A stretch of DNA of 64,000 bases. Origin: Intrasporangium oryzae NRRL B-24470. Its GTDB lineage: Bacteria; Actinomycetota; Actinomycetes; Actinomycetales; Dermatophilaceae. The stretch is taken from positions 62,001 to 126,000 of the forward strand of contig NZ_AWSA01000008.1 of NCBI RefSeq assembly GCF_000576595.1. The letters are read 5' to 3'. Both the position numbers and the translations under genes were made by a program. Below the pieces are notes generated by a model that was not told the DNA's origin, did not search any database, and saw nothing but the letters and a program-made list of their open reading frames with translations. Positions 27,561 to 36,199 of this stretch are shown here, one piece after another (position 1 is the stretch's first letter; every line of letters begins with the position of its first letter).

Positions 27561-28807
27561 TCAACCTCACCCTGACCGTGCTGCGGCACGGCAGCGCCGA
27601 CGGTGACCTGCTCATCGTCGGTCCCTCGCTCGGGACCGCCGTGACGCCGCTCTGGGACGGGTGTGCTGCCCTCCTCGACGGTGACGTCACCGTCGTCGGC
27701 TGGGACCTGCCGGGCCACGGACGCAGCCCGGCCCACGACGAGGCCTTCTCCATCCCCGACCTCGCCTCGGCGGTGGTGACGGCCACCCGGCCCGTCCGGG
27801 AGGAGCACCGGGGGCGCACGTTCGTCGCGGGGGTCTCCCTGGGCGGGACGGTCGCGCTCGAGGTCGCCCTCGGCCACGCTGCCGAGACAGGCCTCGACGC
27901 CGCCGCGGTCATCTGCTCGGGAGCGCACATCGGCTCACCGCGGGACTGGCACGAGCGGGCAGAGCTCGTGCGCCGCGCGGGGGCGCCCGTGATGGTGGAG
28001 CCGTCGGCTCGGCGTTGGTTCGCGCCCGGCTTCCTCGAGCGCGACCCGGCCACCGGCACCGCGCTGCTCACCTCGCTGCAGCATGCCGACAGCCGCTCCT
28101 ACGCACGCTGCTGCGAGGCCCTCGCCGCGTTCGACGTCCGCGACCGCCTCGGCACCGTGGGGTGCCGCATCCTGGCGGTGGCCGGTGAGGCCGACAATGT
28201 GACGCCCGTCGCCCTCGCCGCGGAGGTGGCGTCGGGAACCGGCGGCGAGGCCGTCACCATTCCGGGCGCAGCGCACCTCGCGCCGGCGGAGCGCCCGCTC
28301 GAGGTCGCGCGCGTCCTCTCCCGCTTCCTCGGGCCTGGACCCCGCCTCACCGGGGGCCGCATTGATGGGACACCCCCGGCTCGACCGATCTGGAGACCTG
28401 ACATGACCGACGATCCCACGCGATCGGCCACCCTGGCCGACGGCTTCGAGGTGCGCCGCGCCGTTCTCGGCACGGAGCACGTCGACGCAGCAGAGGCCCG
28501 CACGACCGACTTCACAGCCGCCTTCCAGAGCCTCATCACGCGCTACGCGTGGGGCGAGATCTGGACCCGTCCCGGCCTCGACCGCAGGACGCGAAGCGTC
28601 ATCACCCTCACGGCGCTCGTCGCGCGTGGCCACTGGGAGGAGCTCGCGCTGCATGTGCGCGCTGCGCTCCGAAACGGCCTGCGTCGCGAGGAGATCGAGG
28701 AGGTGCTGCTCCAGACGGCCATCTACCTCGGCGTGCCGAGCGCCAACCACGCCTTCGCGATCGCCCAGCAGGAGATCGACCGCTCACACCAGGAGAGTCA
28801 GCCATGA
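27557..28807 (+). CDS. pcaL: Fused 3-oxoadipate enol-lactonase / 4-carboxymuconolactone decarboxylase
   Basis: 416 residues carrying two enzymes. Residues 1-270 are an alpha/beta hydrolase (PcaD) with a GVSLGG nucleophile elbow, an AGEADNVTP acid segment and a GAAHLAP histidine. After a linker, residues 283-416 are a carboxymuconolactone decarboxylase (PcaC) with GEIWTRPGLDRRTRSVITL and EIEEVLLQTAIYLGVPSA. The fusion is known as PcaL in actinomycetes and performs the two steps to 3-oxoadipate. An internal ATG at 28403, preceded by GGAG, lies exactly at the domain boundary. The stop overlaps the pcaF start. Confidence 0.93.
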   Translation: MINLTLTVLRHGSADGDLLIVGPSLGTAVTPLWDGCAALLDGDVTVVGWDLPGHGRSPAHDEAFSIPDLASAVVTATRPVREEHRGRTFVAGVSLGGTVALEVALGHAAETGLDAAAVICSGAHIGSPRDWHERAELVRRAGAPVMVEPSARRWFAPGFLERDPATGTALLTSLQHADSRSYARCCEALAAFDVRDRLGTVGCRILAVAGEADNVTPVALAAEVASGTGGEAVTIPGAAHLAPAERPLEVARVLSRFLGPGPRLTGGRIDGTPPARPIWRPDMTDDPTRSATLADGFEVRRAVLGTEHVDAAEARTTDFTAAFQSLITRYAWGEIWTRPGLDRRTRSVITLTALVARGHWEELALHVRAALRNGLRREEIEEVLLQTAIYLGVPSANHAFAIAQQEIDRSHQESQP

Positions 28808-30003
28808 ACGACGCGTTTGTCTACGACGCGGTCCGCACCCCGTTCGGCCGCTACGGCGGCGCCCTCGCCGGCATACGCCCTGACGACCTCGCCGCCCACG
28901 TGGTGCGCACCCTCGTCGACCGGGCACCCGGTCTCGCCGGCGAGGGCGCCGGCGAACACGTCGACGAGGTCGTGTTCGGCAACGCCAACGGCGCGGGCGA
29001 GGAGAACCGGAACGTCGCCCGGATGGCCACCCTGCTCGCGGGCCTCTCTCCCAGCGTCCCGGGCACCACCGTGAACCGGCTGTGCGGATCGAGCCTCGAT
29101 GCCGCCATGATCGCGTCGCGGCAGATCGCCACCGGCGACGCCGACGTCGTCGTCGTCGGTGGCGTCGAGTCGATGTCGCGCGCCCCCTGGGTGCTGCCCA
29201 AGACCGAGAAGCCCTATCCCGCAGGCGATCTCGGCCTCGCGTCGACGACCCTCGGGTGGCGCCTCGTCAACCCGGCCATGCCCTCGCAGTGGACGGTGTC
29301 GCTCGGCGAGGCGACCGAGCTGCTCAGGGAGCGCCACGGGATCAGCCGCGAGCGACAGGACGAGTTCGCCGCGCGGTCGCACCGTCTCGCCGACGAGGCA
29401 TGGTCGAATGGCTTCTACGACGACCTCGTTGTGCCCGTCGACGGTGTGGACCTCACGCGCGACGAGTCGATCCGTCCGGAGACGACCGTCGAGAGGCTGG
29501 CCGGCCTGCGCACGTCCTTCCGCACGGACAACGGCACCGTGACCGCCGGCAACGCGTCTCCGCTCAGCGACGGCGCGTCCGCGGTCCTGCTCGGCAGCGA
29601 GCGCGCCGCCGACGAGGTGGGCCTGGCGCCTCTCGCCCGGATCGCCGGTCGGGGCACGAGCGCCCTGGACCCGCGGTACTTCGGGTACGCACCGGTCGAG
29701 GCAGCCACCGTCGCGCTGGCGCGCGCCGGGATCACCTGGGGAGACGTCGGAGCGGCCGAGCTCAACGAGGCCTTCGCGGCGCAGTCGCTCGCGTGCCTCG
29801 ACGCCTGGCCGATCGACGACAAGATCGTCAACCAGCACGGCGGCGCCATCGCCCTCGGCCACCCCCTCGGCGCGTCGGGGGGACGGGTGCTCGGCACGCT
29901 CGCGCGCAGCCTGCAACGGTCGGGCGAGCGCTGGGGAGTCGCGTGCATCTGCATCGGTGTCGGCCAGGGCCTCGCCGTGGTCCTCGAGAACGTCGGGCGG
30001 TGA
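28804..30003 (+). CDS. pcaF: Beta-ketoadipyl-CoA thiolase
   Basis: 399 residues of thiolase family I. The nucleophilic Cys is in TVNRLCGSSLDA, the catalytic His in GGAIALGHPLGASGGR and the second Cys in CICIGVGQG. It splits 3-oxoadipyl-CoA to succinyl-CoA and acetyl-CoA, the last step of the pathway. The ATG has AGGAG upstream and overlaps the pcaL stop. Its own stop overlaps the start of pcaI. Confidence 0.93.
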   Translation: MNDAFVYDAVRTPFGRYGGALAGIRPDDLAAHVVRTLVDRAPGLAGEGAGEHVDEVVFGNANGAGEENRNVARMATLLAGLSPSVPGTTVNRLCGSSLDAAMIASRQIATGDADVVVVGGVESMSRAPWVLPKTEKPYPAGDLGLASTTLGWRLVNPAMPSQWTVSLGEATELLRERHGISRERQDEFAARSHRLADEAWSNGFYDDLVVPVDGVDLTRDESIRPETTVERLAGLRTSFRTDNGTVTAGNASPLSDGASAVLLGSERAADEVGLAPLARIAGRGTSALDPRYFGYAPVEAATVALARAGITWGDVGAAELNEAFAAQSLACLDAWPIDDKIVNQHGGAIALGHPLGASGGRVLGTLARSLQRSGERWGVACICIGVGQGLAVVLENVGR

Positions 30004-30701
30004 GGACGGTGGTCGCGATCTCACCGACCGTCGAGGCGGCCGTGGCGGACATCCCCGACGGGGCGACCATCCTCGTCGGAGGTTTCGGTACCGCTGGTCA
30101 ACCGGTCGAGCTCCTCGAGGCGCTCGTACGGGGTGGCGCCTCGGGCCTGACGATCGTCAACAACAACGCGGGAAACGGTGAGGTGGGCCTGGCCGCCCTC
30201 ATCGCCGCCGGCCGCGTCCGCAAGATCATCTGCTCGTTCCCGAGGCAGCACGACAGCCACCACTTCGACGCGGCGTACCGAGCCGGTGCCATCGAGCTCG
30301 AGCTCGTCCCGCAGGGCAACCTCGCCGAGCGCATCCGGGCCGCGGGGGCCGGCATCGGCGCCTTCTTCACCCCGACCGGCTACGGCACGCCGCTCGCGGA
30401 GGGCAAGGAGGTGCGCGAGATCGACGGGCGCCACTACGTGCTCGAGCTGCCGATCCGCGCCGACTTCGCCCTCATCAAGGCGCATGTCGCCGACGAGGCC
30501 GGCAACCTCACGTACCGGAAGACGGCACGCAACTTCGGGCCGGTCATGGCCACCGCCGCCACGACGACCATCGCCCAGGTGAGCCAGGTGGTGCCGCGGG
30601 GTGGCATCGACCCGGAGAACGTCGTGACGCCGGGCATCTTCGTCGACCGGGTGGTGGTGCCCGCCACCGCGACCGAGCCGCACCATGAGGAGGACCAGTG
30701 A
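30000..30701 (+). CDS. pcaI: 3-oxoadipate CoA-transferase alpha subunit
   Basis: 233 residues of CoA-transferase family I, alpha subunit. Markers are the VGGFGTAGQPVELL segment with the CoA-binding glycine loop, TIVNNNAGNG, FFTPTGYGT and a YRKTARNFGPVMA stretch. With PcaJ it moves CoA from succinyl-CoA to 3-oxoadipate. GTG 30000 overlaps the pcaF stop; a second in-frame GTG at 30009 has GAGG just ahead and would shorten the protein by three residues. It is followed by pcaJ with a four-base overlap. Confidence 0.93.
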   Translation: MRTVVAISPTVEAAVADIPDGATILVGGFGTAGQPVELLEALVRGGASGLTIVNNNAGNGEVGLAALIAAGRVRKIICSFPRQHDSHHFDAAYRAGAIELELVPQGNLAERIRAAGAGIGAFFTPTGYGTPLAEGKEVREIDGRHYVLELPIRADFALIKAHVADEAGNLTYRKTARNFGPVMATAATTTIAQVSQVVPRGGIDPENVVTPGIFVDRVVVPATATEPHHEEDQ

Positions 30702-31438
30702 GCACCCTGCCAGCAGTGCCGGCCGACCCAGCGGTACCGGCCGTCCCAGCAGCGCCGGCCGTACCGGCCTCGTCGGGCTCGGGGCCGCTCGGTCGCGATG
30801 CTCTCGCAGCGGTCGTCGCCCGCGACATCCCCATCGGGGCGTACGTCAACCTCGGGATCGGCCAGCCGACGCTCGTGTCCAACCACCTGCCGCCCGACAG
30901 CGGGGTGACCCTGCACACCGAGAACGGCATGCTCGGGATGGGACCCGAGGCGACCGGTGACGAGGTCGACCCCGACCTCATCAACGCGGGGAAGATCCCG
31001 GTGACCGAGCTGCCGGGCGCCTCGTACTTCCACCACGCCGACTCGTTCGCGATGATGCGGGGCGGACACCTCGACATCTGCGTGCTCGGTGCCTACCAGG
31101 TCTCACAGGCCGGCGACCTCGCCAACTGGCACACCGGCGCGCCCGACGCGATCCCGGCCGTCGGCGGCGCGATGGACCTGGCGACCGGCGCCCGCGACAC
31201 CTTCGTCATGATGAACCTGCTGACTCGCGAGGGGGAGAGCAAGCTCGTCGAGCGGTGCCGCTACCCGCTCACCGGCGTCGCCTGCGTGAGCCGTGTCTAC
31301 ACCGACCTGGCGGTCTTCCTCATCGAGCCCGACGGGGTCGTCGTGCGTGAGACCTTCGGCATCTCCTTCGAGGACCTCTGCGACCTGGTGCCGATCCCGC
31401 TCCGGCTCGCCGAGGGGGCGCGACCAGGCAGCGCATGA
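30698..31438 (+). CDS. pcaJ: 3-oxoadipate CoA-transferase beta subunit
   Basis: 246 residues of CoA-transferase family I, beta subunit. The active-site Glu is in HTENGMLGMG, with NLGIGQPTLVSN before it and DICVLGAYQVS later. The extra 26-residue N-terminus (PAVPADPAVPAVPAAPAVPA) is a low-complexity Ala-Pro-Val run coded by near-repeats, not part of the enzyme fold. GTG start with GAGGAGGA upstream, overlapping pcaI. It is the last gene of the catabolic operon. Confidence 0.93.
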   Translation: MSTLPAVPADPAVPAVPAAPAVPASSGSGPLGRDALAAVVARDIPIGAYVNLGIGQPTLVSNHLPPDSGVTLHTENGMLGMGPEATGDEVDPDLINAGKIPVTELPGASYFHHADSFAMMRGGHLDICVLGAYQVSQAGDLANWHTGAPDAIPAVGGAMDLATGARDTFVMMNLLTREGESKLVERCRYPLTGVACVSRVYTDLAVFLIEPDGVVVRETFGISFEDLCDLVPIPLRLAEGARPGSA

Positions 31439-31447
31439 GCACACGCA

Positions 31448-31464
31448 CCCGGGCGTGGCCCGGG
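31448..31464. terminator. Short perfect hairpin between convergent genes
   Basis: CCCGGG, CGTGG, CCCGGG lies ten bases after the pcaJ stop and before the end of the opposing gene. It could stop transcription from both sides; the stem is only six base pairs. Confidence 0.35.
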
Positions 31465-31482
31465 CACCGCCGCGTCGTCGGC

Positions 31483-31956
31483 TCAGGCCCGTGCCGCCAG
31501 GAAGGCCTCGAGGGTCTCGACGACGAGCCGGTGGTCCTCTCGCTGGGGCAGTCCCGAGACGGCGACGGTGCCGATGCAGCCGGTGCCGCGCAGCAGGATC
31601 GGGAACGCGCCACCGTGCGCCGCGAACACCGCCGGGTCGAGGCGGGAGTCGGCCTCGAAGGACTTGCCGTCGACCCGGAACTGCTCGCCGACCCGCAGCG
31701 AGGACTGGCCGTAGCGGTCGACGACGGCGCTCTTGCGGGCGAGCCAGCCCTCGTTGTCGGCCGACGAGCCCGGCAGCGCGGCGTGGAAGAGCCGCTGGCG
31801 GTTGCGCCTGATCGAGATCGCGATCGGCAGTCCGGCTGAGCGCGCAGCCTCCCGCAGGGCGACCCCGAGCTCCCACGCGGTGTCCTCGTCGAACCGGTCG
31901 AAGACGAGGCGCTCCTCCTGTGCCACGAGCTCGTCGAGCACGTCACGCCCGGACAT
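31483..31956 (-). CDS. UPF0303 / heme-degrading-domain family protein
   Basis: 157 residues. The core reads AISIRRNRQRLFHAALPGSS, then WLARKSAVVDRYGQSS and FAAHGGAFPILLRGTGCIGTVAVSGLPQREDH, which is the DUF336/UPF0303 pattern related to GlcG and HbpS. Members bind haem or small metabolites; the function is not settled. ATG at 31956 with GGGAGG upstream. It converges on pcaJ and diverges from a DUF1348 gene, so it is probably a separate unit. Confidence 0.85.
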   Translation of the reverse strand: MSGRDVLDELVAQEERLVFDRFDEDTAWELGVALREAARSAGLPIAISIRRNRQRLFHAALPGSSADNEGWLARKSAVVDRYGQSSLRVGEQFRVDGKSFEADSRLDPAVFAAHGGAFPILLRGTGCIGTVAVSGLPQREDHRLVVETLEAFLAARA

Positions 31957-32139
31957 CGGCCCACCTCCCACGATCTGCGGTGCTTCGGCCGTGGCCGACC
32001 TTTCCCATCCCAACCTGGTCCATGCGATCACGTCTCCTTCAGGACATCGAGGTGAGGCCAGTTTCCCGGTTCGAGGCACTGTGCGCCCCATACGCTCATC
32101 GGAGAGCGCCCGCACCGGACCCTCACCGAGGAGGTAGCC

Positions 32140-32640
32140 GTGACACCGCAACCGACACCGCAGCCGACACCGCAGCCGAGACCACCCGTCCCGCCGTTCA
32201 GCCGCGAGGACGCGATCGCCAAGGTGAGGGCAGCCGAGGACGGCTGGAACTCCCGCGACCCCGCCCGGGTGGCGCTCGCCTACACCGAGGACTCCTGGTG
32301 GCGCAACCGCACCACCTTCCTGCAGGGTCGCGAGGCGATCGTCGCCTTCCTGACCCAGAAGTGGGAGCGGGAGCTCGACTACCGGCTCATCAAGGAGATG
32401 TGGGCCCACGGCGACGACCGCATCGCGGTCCGCTTCGCCTACGAGTCCCGCGACGTCGACGGCGTCTGGTGGCGGTCCTACGGCAACGAGAACTGGCAGT
32501 TCGACGAGAACGGCCTCATGCGGTGGCGGCACGCCAGCATCAACGACCTGCGGATCGAGGAGGCCGACCGGCTCTACCACTGGGATGCGCCAGGGCCCCG
32601 CCCCGCAGACCATCCCGGTCTCAGCGACCTGGGGCTGTGA
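32140..32640 (+). CDS. DUF1348 (NTF2-like) protein
   Basis: 166 residues. After a [12 protein letters not shown] run comes an NTF2-like cone fold: [54 protein letters not shown] and a [18 protein letters not shown] end. This is the DUF1348 pattern; the function is unknown, and related folds act as small-molecule isomerases or hydratases. GTG start with GAGGAGG upstream. The tryptophanase gene starts three bases after the stop, so the two are co-transcribed, hinting at a role near indole or amino-acid breakdown (inference). Confidence 0.87.
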   Translation: MTPQPTPQPTPQPRPPVPPFSREDAIAKVRAAEDGWNSRDPARVALAYTEDSWWRNRTTFLQGREAIVAFLTQKWERELDYRLIKEMWAHGDDRIAVRFAYESRDVDGVWWRSYGNENWQFDENGLMRWRHASINDLRIEEADRLYHWDAPGPRPADHPGLSDLGL

Positions 32641-32643
32641 GCC

Positions 32644-34026
32644 ATGGAGGAGGAGCCGTTCCGCACCATCATCGAGCCCTTCCGCATCCACTCCGTCGAG
32701 CCGCTGCGGATGACGACGAGGGCCGAGCGTCGTGAGCACCTCGGCGCCGCCGCGTACAACCTCTTCCAGCTGCGTGCCGAGCACGTCCTCATCGACCTGC
32801 TCACCGACTCCGGCACGGGAGCGATGAGCCGCGACCAGTGGGCGGCGATCCAGCACGGCGACGAGTCGTATGCCGGGTCGCCCTCGTTCTACGTGTTCGT
32901 CGACGCGGTGCGCGAGTTGTTCCCCTTCGAGCACGTCATTCCCGTCCATCAAGGTCGGGCGGCCGAGAAGATCCTCTTCACCGCGCTCGGCGGCCCCGGT
33001 CGGATCGTGCCGAACAACACGCACTTCGACACGACCCGGGCCAACGTCGAGGCCACCGGCGCTCGGGCCGTCGACCTCGTCATCGCCGAGGGGCGCGACC
33101 CGCTGAGCGAGCACCCCTTCAAGGGCAACATGGATCTCGAGGCGCTCGACGCGCTGCTCGCCGAGCACGCCGCCTCCGTCCCCTGCGTCATGGTGACGAT
33201 CACCAACAACAGCGGCGGCGGCCAGCCGGTGTCCCTGGCCAACCTGCAGGGTGTGCGCGAGGTGTGCGACCGTTACGACACGCCGCTCTTCCTCGACGCG
33301 TGCCGCTTCGCGGAGAACGCGTGGTTCATCCACGAGCGCGAGGAGGGGCAGGGCGAGCGCGACGTCGCCGACATCGTGCGCGACATGGCGGCGCTAGCAG
33401 ACGGCATGACGATGAGCGCGAAGAAGGACCCGATGGGCAACATCGGCGGCTGGCTGGCGATGCGCGACGACGACCTCGCGCAGGCGTGCCGGACCCAGCT
33501 CATCCTCACCGAGGGCTTCCCGACCTACGGCGGCCTCGCCGGCCGTGACCTCGAGGCTCTCGCCCAGGGGCTCAGAGAGGTCGTGCAGCACGACTACCTG
33601 CGCTACCGGATCCGCTCTACCGCCTACCTGGGTGAGGCGCTCCAGCGGATCGGCGTGCCCGTGCTGCGCCCGATCGGCGGCCATGCCGTCTACCTCGACG
33701 CCCGCGGCCTGGCGCCTCACCTCGACCCGCTGGAGTACCCCGGCCAGTCGGTCGCCGTCGCGCTCTACGAGGCCGGGGGGATCCGCTCGTGCGAGATCGG
33801 GACGGTGATGTTCGGCCGGCAGCCCGACGGCAGCGAGGCGCCGTCGTCGATGGATCTCGTGCGGCTCGCCATCCCGCGTCGCACCTACACCCAGAGTCAC
33901 ATCGACTACGTCATCGAGGTGTGCGCGCGCGTCGCCGCCGATGCCGCGTCCCTGCCCGGCTACCGGATCACCGCCGAGCCGCCGTCGTTGCGCCACTTCA
34001 CCGCCGCGTTCGAGCCGCTTCGCTGA
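32644..34026 (+). CDS. tnaA: Tryptophanase (tryptophan indole-lyase)
   Basis: 460 residues of the beta-eliminating lyase family. The PLP lysine region is MSAKKDPMGNIGG (Lys260-Lys261), and the C-terminal signature is LRHFTAAF. Two positions that separate tryptophanase from tyrosine phenol-lyase both point to tryptophanase: Asp129 in HFDTTRAN, where the phenol-lyase has Thr, and Ile385 in SCEIGTV, where the phenol-lyase has Arg. It would split L-tryptophan into indole, pyruvate and ammonia. No tryptophan transporter (TnaB) or leader peptide is visible. It is coupled to the DUF1348 gene upstream. A perfect 15-bp inverted repeat follows the stop by seven bases. Confidence 0.88.
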   Translation: MEEEPFRTIIEPFRIHSVEPLRMTTRAERREHLGAAAYNLFQLRAEHVLIDLLTDSGTGAMSRDQWAAIQHGDESYAGSPSFYVFVDAVRELFPFEHVIPVHQGRAAEKILFTALGGPGRIVPNNTHFDTTRANVEATGARAVDLVIAEGRDPLSEHPFKGNMDLEALDALLAEHAASVPCVMVTITNNSGGGQPVSLANLQGVREVCDRYDTPLFLDACRFAENAWFIHEREEGQGERDVADIVRDMAALADGMTMSAKKDPMGNIGGWLAMRDDDLAQACRTQLILTEGFPTYGGLAGRDLEALAQGLREVVQHDYLRYRIRSTAYLGEALQRIGVPVLRPIGGHAVYLDARGLAPHLDPLEYPGQSVAVALYEAGGIRSCEIGTVMFGRQPDGSEAPSSMDLVRLAIPRRTYTQSHIDYVIEVCARVAADAASLPGYRITAEPPSLRHFTAAFEPLR

Positions 34027-34033
34027 GAAGCGG

Positions 34034-34067
34034 GCTGAGCGGCATACGCGCCCGTATGCCGCTCAGC
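34034..34067. terminator. Perfect 15-bp inverted repeat made of two GTATGCCG octamers
   Basis: GCTGAGCGGCATACG (34034-34048), a CGCC loop, and its exact complement (34053-34067). It follows the tryptophanase stop closely and no T-tract follows, so it may act as a hairpin terminator. Each arm contains one copy of the octamer that recurs through the window, and the exact 15-mer recurs at 46611. Confidence 0.7.
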
Positions 34068-34118
34068 GGGCACCCGCCCGGCCGTCGGCTCCGAGCCGGG
34101 CGGGGGAGGATGGTCTGC

Positions 34119-35318
34119 ATGTCCACCCAGTCGACCGGCGTCATCGGCGGTGGGATCGTCGGCCTGGCCGTCGCGCGCGAGCTGGCCCGGCGCCGCCCCG
34201 GCGCCCGCGTCGTCGTCCTCGAGAAGGAGGACCGGCTCGCGTCGCACCAGACCGGGCACAGCTCCGGCGTCGTGCACGCAGGGATCTACTACCAGCCGGG
34301 CAGCCTCAAGGCGCGCCTGTGCACGCGGGGCCGCGAGCTGCTCCGCGACTACTGCGCCGAGCACGCGATCGCCTACGAGGAGTACGGCAAGCTCGTCGTC
34401 GCGGTCGACTCCTCCGAGCTGGGTCGCTTCGACGCCCTGGAGGCGACGGCCCGGCGCAACGGCGTCCCGGGCCTGCGCCGCGTCGACGGCGACGGCATCC
34501 GCGAGATCGAGCCGCACGCGGTCGGTCTCGCGGCCCTGCACTCCCCGCGGACCGCGATCACCGACTACGTCGCCGTCGCCGAGGCGATGGGAAAGGACAT
34601 CCGCGCCTCCGGCGGCGAGATCCTCCTCGGCGCGCGGGTGACGGGCGTGGAACGTCGCGGCGGGCGGATCGACGTCGTGTGCGGCGAGACGCGGCACCGC
34701 GTCGACCGGCTCGTCATCTGCGCCGGCCTGCAGGCCGACCGCGTGGCTCGGCTCGCCGCCGACGCCGGCGGCCCACGGATCATCCCGTTCCGGGGGGAGT
34801 ACCTCAGCGTGCGGCCCGCGAAGCAGGGCCTCGTGCGGGGGCTCGTCTACCCGGTCCCCGACCCGCGCTACCCGTTCCTCGGTGTCCACTTCACGCGGCG
34901 CGTGACCGGCGGTCTCGACGTCGGGCCCAACGCCGTCCTCGGCCTCGAGCGCGAGGGCTACCGGCGCTTCGACCTCGACCCGGCCGACCTCAGGGACATC
35001 GTCGGCTGGCCCGGGTTCTGGCGGCTCGCGCGGTCCCACTGGCGCACCGGCGCCAAGGAGGTGCTCGGGTCCCTGTCGGTGCGGGCGGCCATGCGTTCGG
35101 CCCAGCGCTACGTGCCCGAGATCGGCCCGGGGGACGTCGTCAGGGGCTCCGTCGGCGTGCGCGCCCAGGCGGTGGAGCGCGACGGCAGCCTCGTCGACGA
35201 CTTCCGGATCAGCCACGGCGACGGGGTGACGTGTGTCCGCAACGCCCCGTCCCCGGCCGCGACGTCGAGCCTCGCCATCGCCGAACACGTCGCCGACGAG
35301 GTCGACCGGAACGGCTGA
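34119..35318 (+). CDS. lhgO: L-2-hydroxyglutarate oxidase
   Basis: 399 residues of the D-amino-acid-oxidase-like FAD superfamily. The FAD dinucleotide motif is GGGIVGLAVARELARR. LEKEDRLASHQTGHSSGVVHAGIYY is the LhgO/YgaF signature, and GVHFTRR and VRGSVGVRAQ follow. It oxidises L-2-hydroxyglutarate to 2-oxoglutarate and passes electrons to quinone, removing a side product of central metabolism. The ATG at 34119 has GGGGGAGGA upstream. It stands alone between tryptophanase and a membrane protein; a 185-base gap follows with nothing recognised. Confidence 0.9.
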   Translation: MSTQSTGVIGGGIVGLAVARELARRRPGARVVVLEKEDRLASHQTGHSSGVVHAGIYYQPGSLKARLCTRGRELLRDYCAEHAIAYEEYGKLVVAVDSSELGRFDALEATARRNGVPGLRRVDGDGIREIEPHAVGLAALHSPRTAITDYVAVAEAMGKDIRASGGEILLGARVTGVERRGGRIDVVCGETRHRVDRLVICAGLQADRVARLAADAGGPRIIPFRGEYLSVRPAKQGLVRGLVYPVPDPRYPFLGVHFTRRVTGGLDVGPNAVLGLEREGYRRFDLDPADLRDIVGWPGFWRLARSHWRTGAKEVLGSLSVRAAMRSAQRYVPEIGPGDVVRGSVGVRAQAVERDGSLVDDFRISHGDGVTCVRNAPSPAATSSLAIAEHVADEVDRNG

Positions 35319-35503
35319 GGCCCCGCCCTCTCCGACCCCGGCGACGGGTCGACGCGAGGACGGTGGTATCAGGCACATTCTGCGGAGTCGGGACGCAGGG
35401 GCGCGTCGGCCTGCGATGCTGGCAGTGGCGGGCAGAGGCGCGTCAGCCTCGCGCTGGAGGATCGGAGGCACCGGATGACCGTCTTCGCCTTGGTCGTGAC
35501 GAC

Positions 35504-36190
35504 ATGACCGCTACCACCACGCCGAGACTGACGGCGTCCTTCTGGCGGAGCAGGCGGTCGGCCGCCCTCGCGGGCATCGCCTTCGGGGTCCTGCTCCTCG
35601 CCGCCATGACGATGATGCGCCTGGCCCTCTCGTCGAGCGATCTCGCCGTCCTCGAGTCCGACTCGTCGCGTCGCCGGCTCGTCGAGATCGGCCTCAACCT
35701 GGTGCCGTTCGCGGGAATCGCCTTCCTCTGGTTCATCGGCGTCGTCCGCGACCAGCTCGGCGTCGTCGAGGACCGGCTCTTCTCGACGGTGTTCCTCGGG
35801 AGCGGGCTGCTCTTCCTCGGGATGCTCTTCATGGGGGCCGTCCTCTCGGGCAGCCTCCTGGCGATGCTCGCCCGGTCGAACGTCAGCCTCGAGGTCTGGT
35901 ACTTCGGACGCGACAGCACGTACACCCTGGTCTCGGTGTACGCCATGCGCATGGCCGCGGTCTTCACGCTGTCGGTGAGCACGGTCGGGCTGCGAACCGC
36001 CGCCATGCCGCGGTGGGTCACCTACCTCGGCTACCTCGTGGCCCTCGTGCTGTTGGTGGCTGCCGGGGAGCACCAGTGGACGCAGCTGATCTTCCCGCTC
36101 TGGGTGCTGCTCGTCAGCATCGTCATCCTCGTGACGCCGCCGCCGAACCGCGCGGTCGACGCGGTCGAGGTGGTCGAGGCGGCGTCCTAG
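35504..36190 (+). CDS. Six-helix integral membrane protein of unknown function
   Basis: 228 residues with about six hydrophobic helices (LAGIAFGVLLLAAM, LVPFAGIAFLWFIGVV, STVFLGSGLLFLGMLFM, two central helices and LIFPLWVLLVSIVIL). A VRDQLGVVEDRLFSTVF loop and DSTYTLVSVYAMRMAAVF helix are distinctive. I recognise no named family. The start ATG at 35504 has no convincing ribosome site. It converges on the DUF4239-like gene nine bases away. Confidence 0.75.
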   Translation: MTATTTPRLTASFWRSRRSAALAGIAFGVLLLAAMTMMRLALSSSDLAVLESDSSRRRLVEIGLNLVPFAGIAFLWFIGVVRDQLGVVEDRLFSTVFLGSGLLFLGMLFMGAVLSGSLLAMLARSNVSLEVWYFGRDSTYTLVSVYAMRMAAVFTLSVSTVGLRTAAMPRWVTYLGYLVALVLLVAAGEHQWTQLIFPLWVLLVSIVILVTPPPNRAVDAVEVVEAAS

Positions 36191-36199
36191 CTCAAGGGG

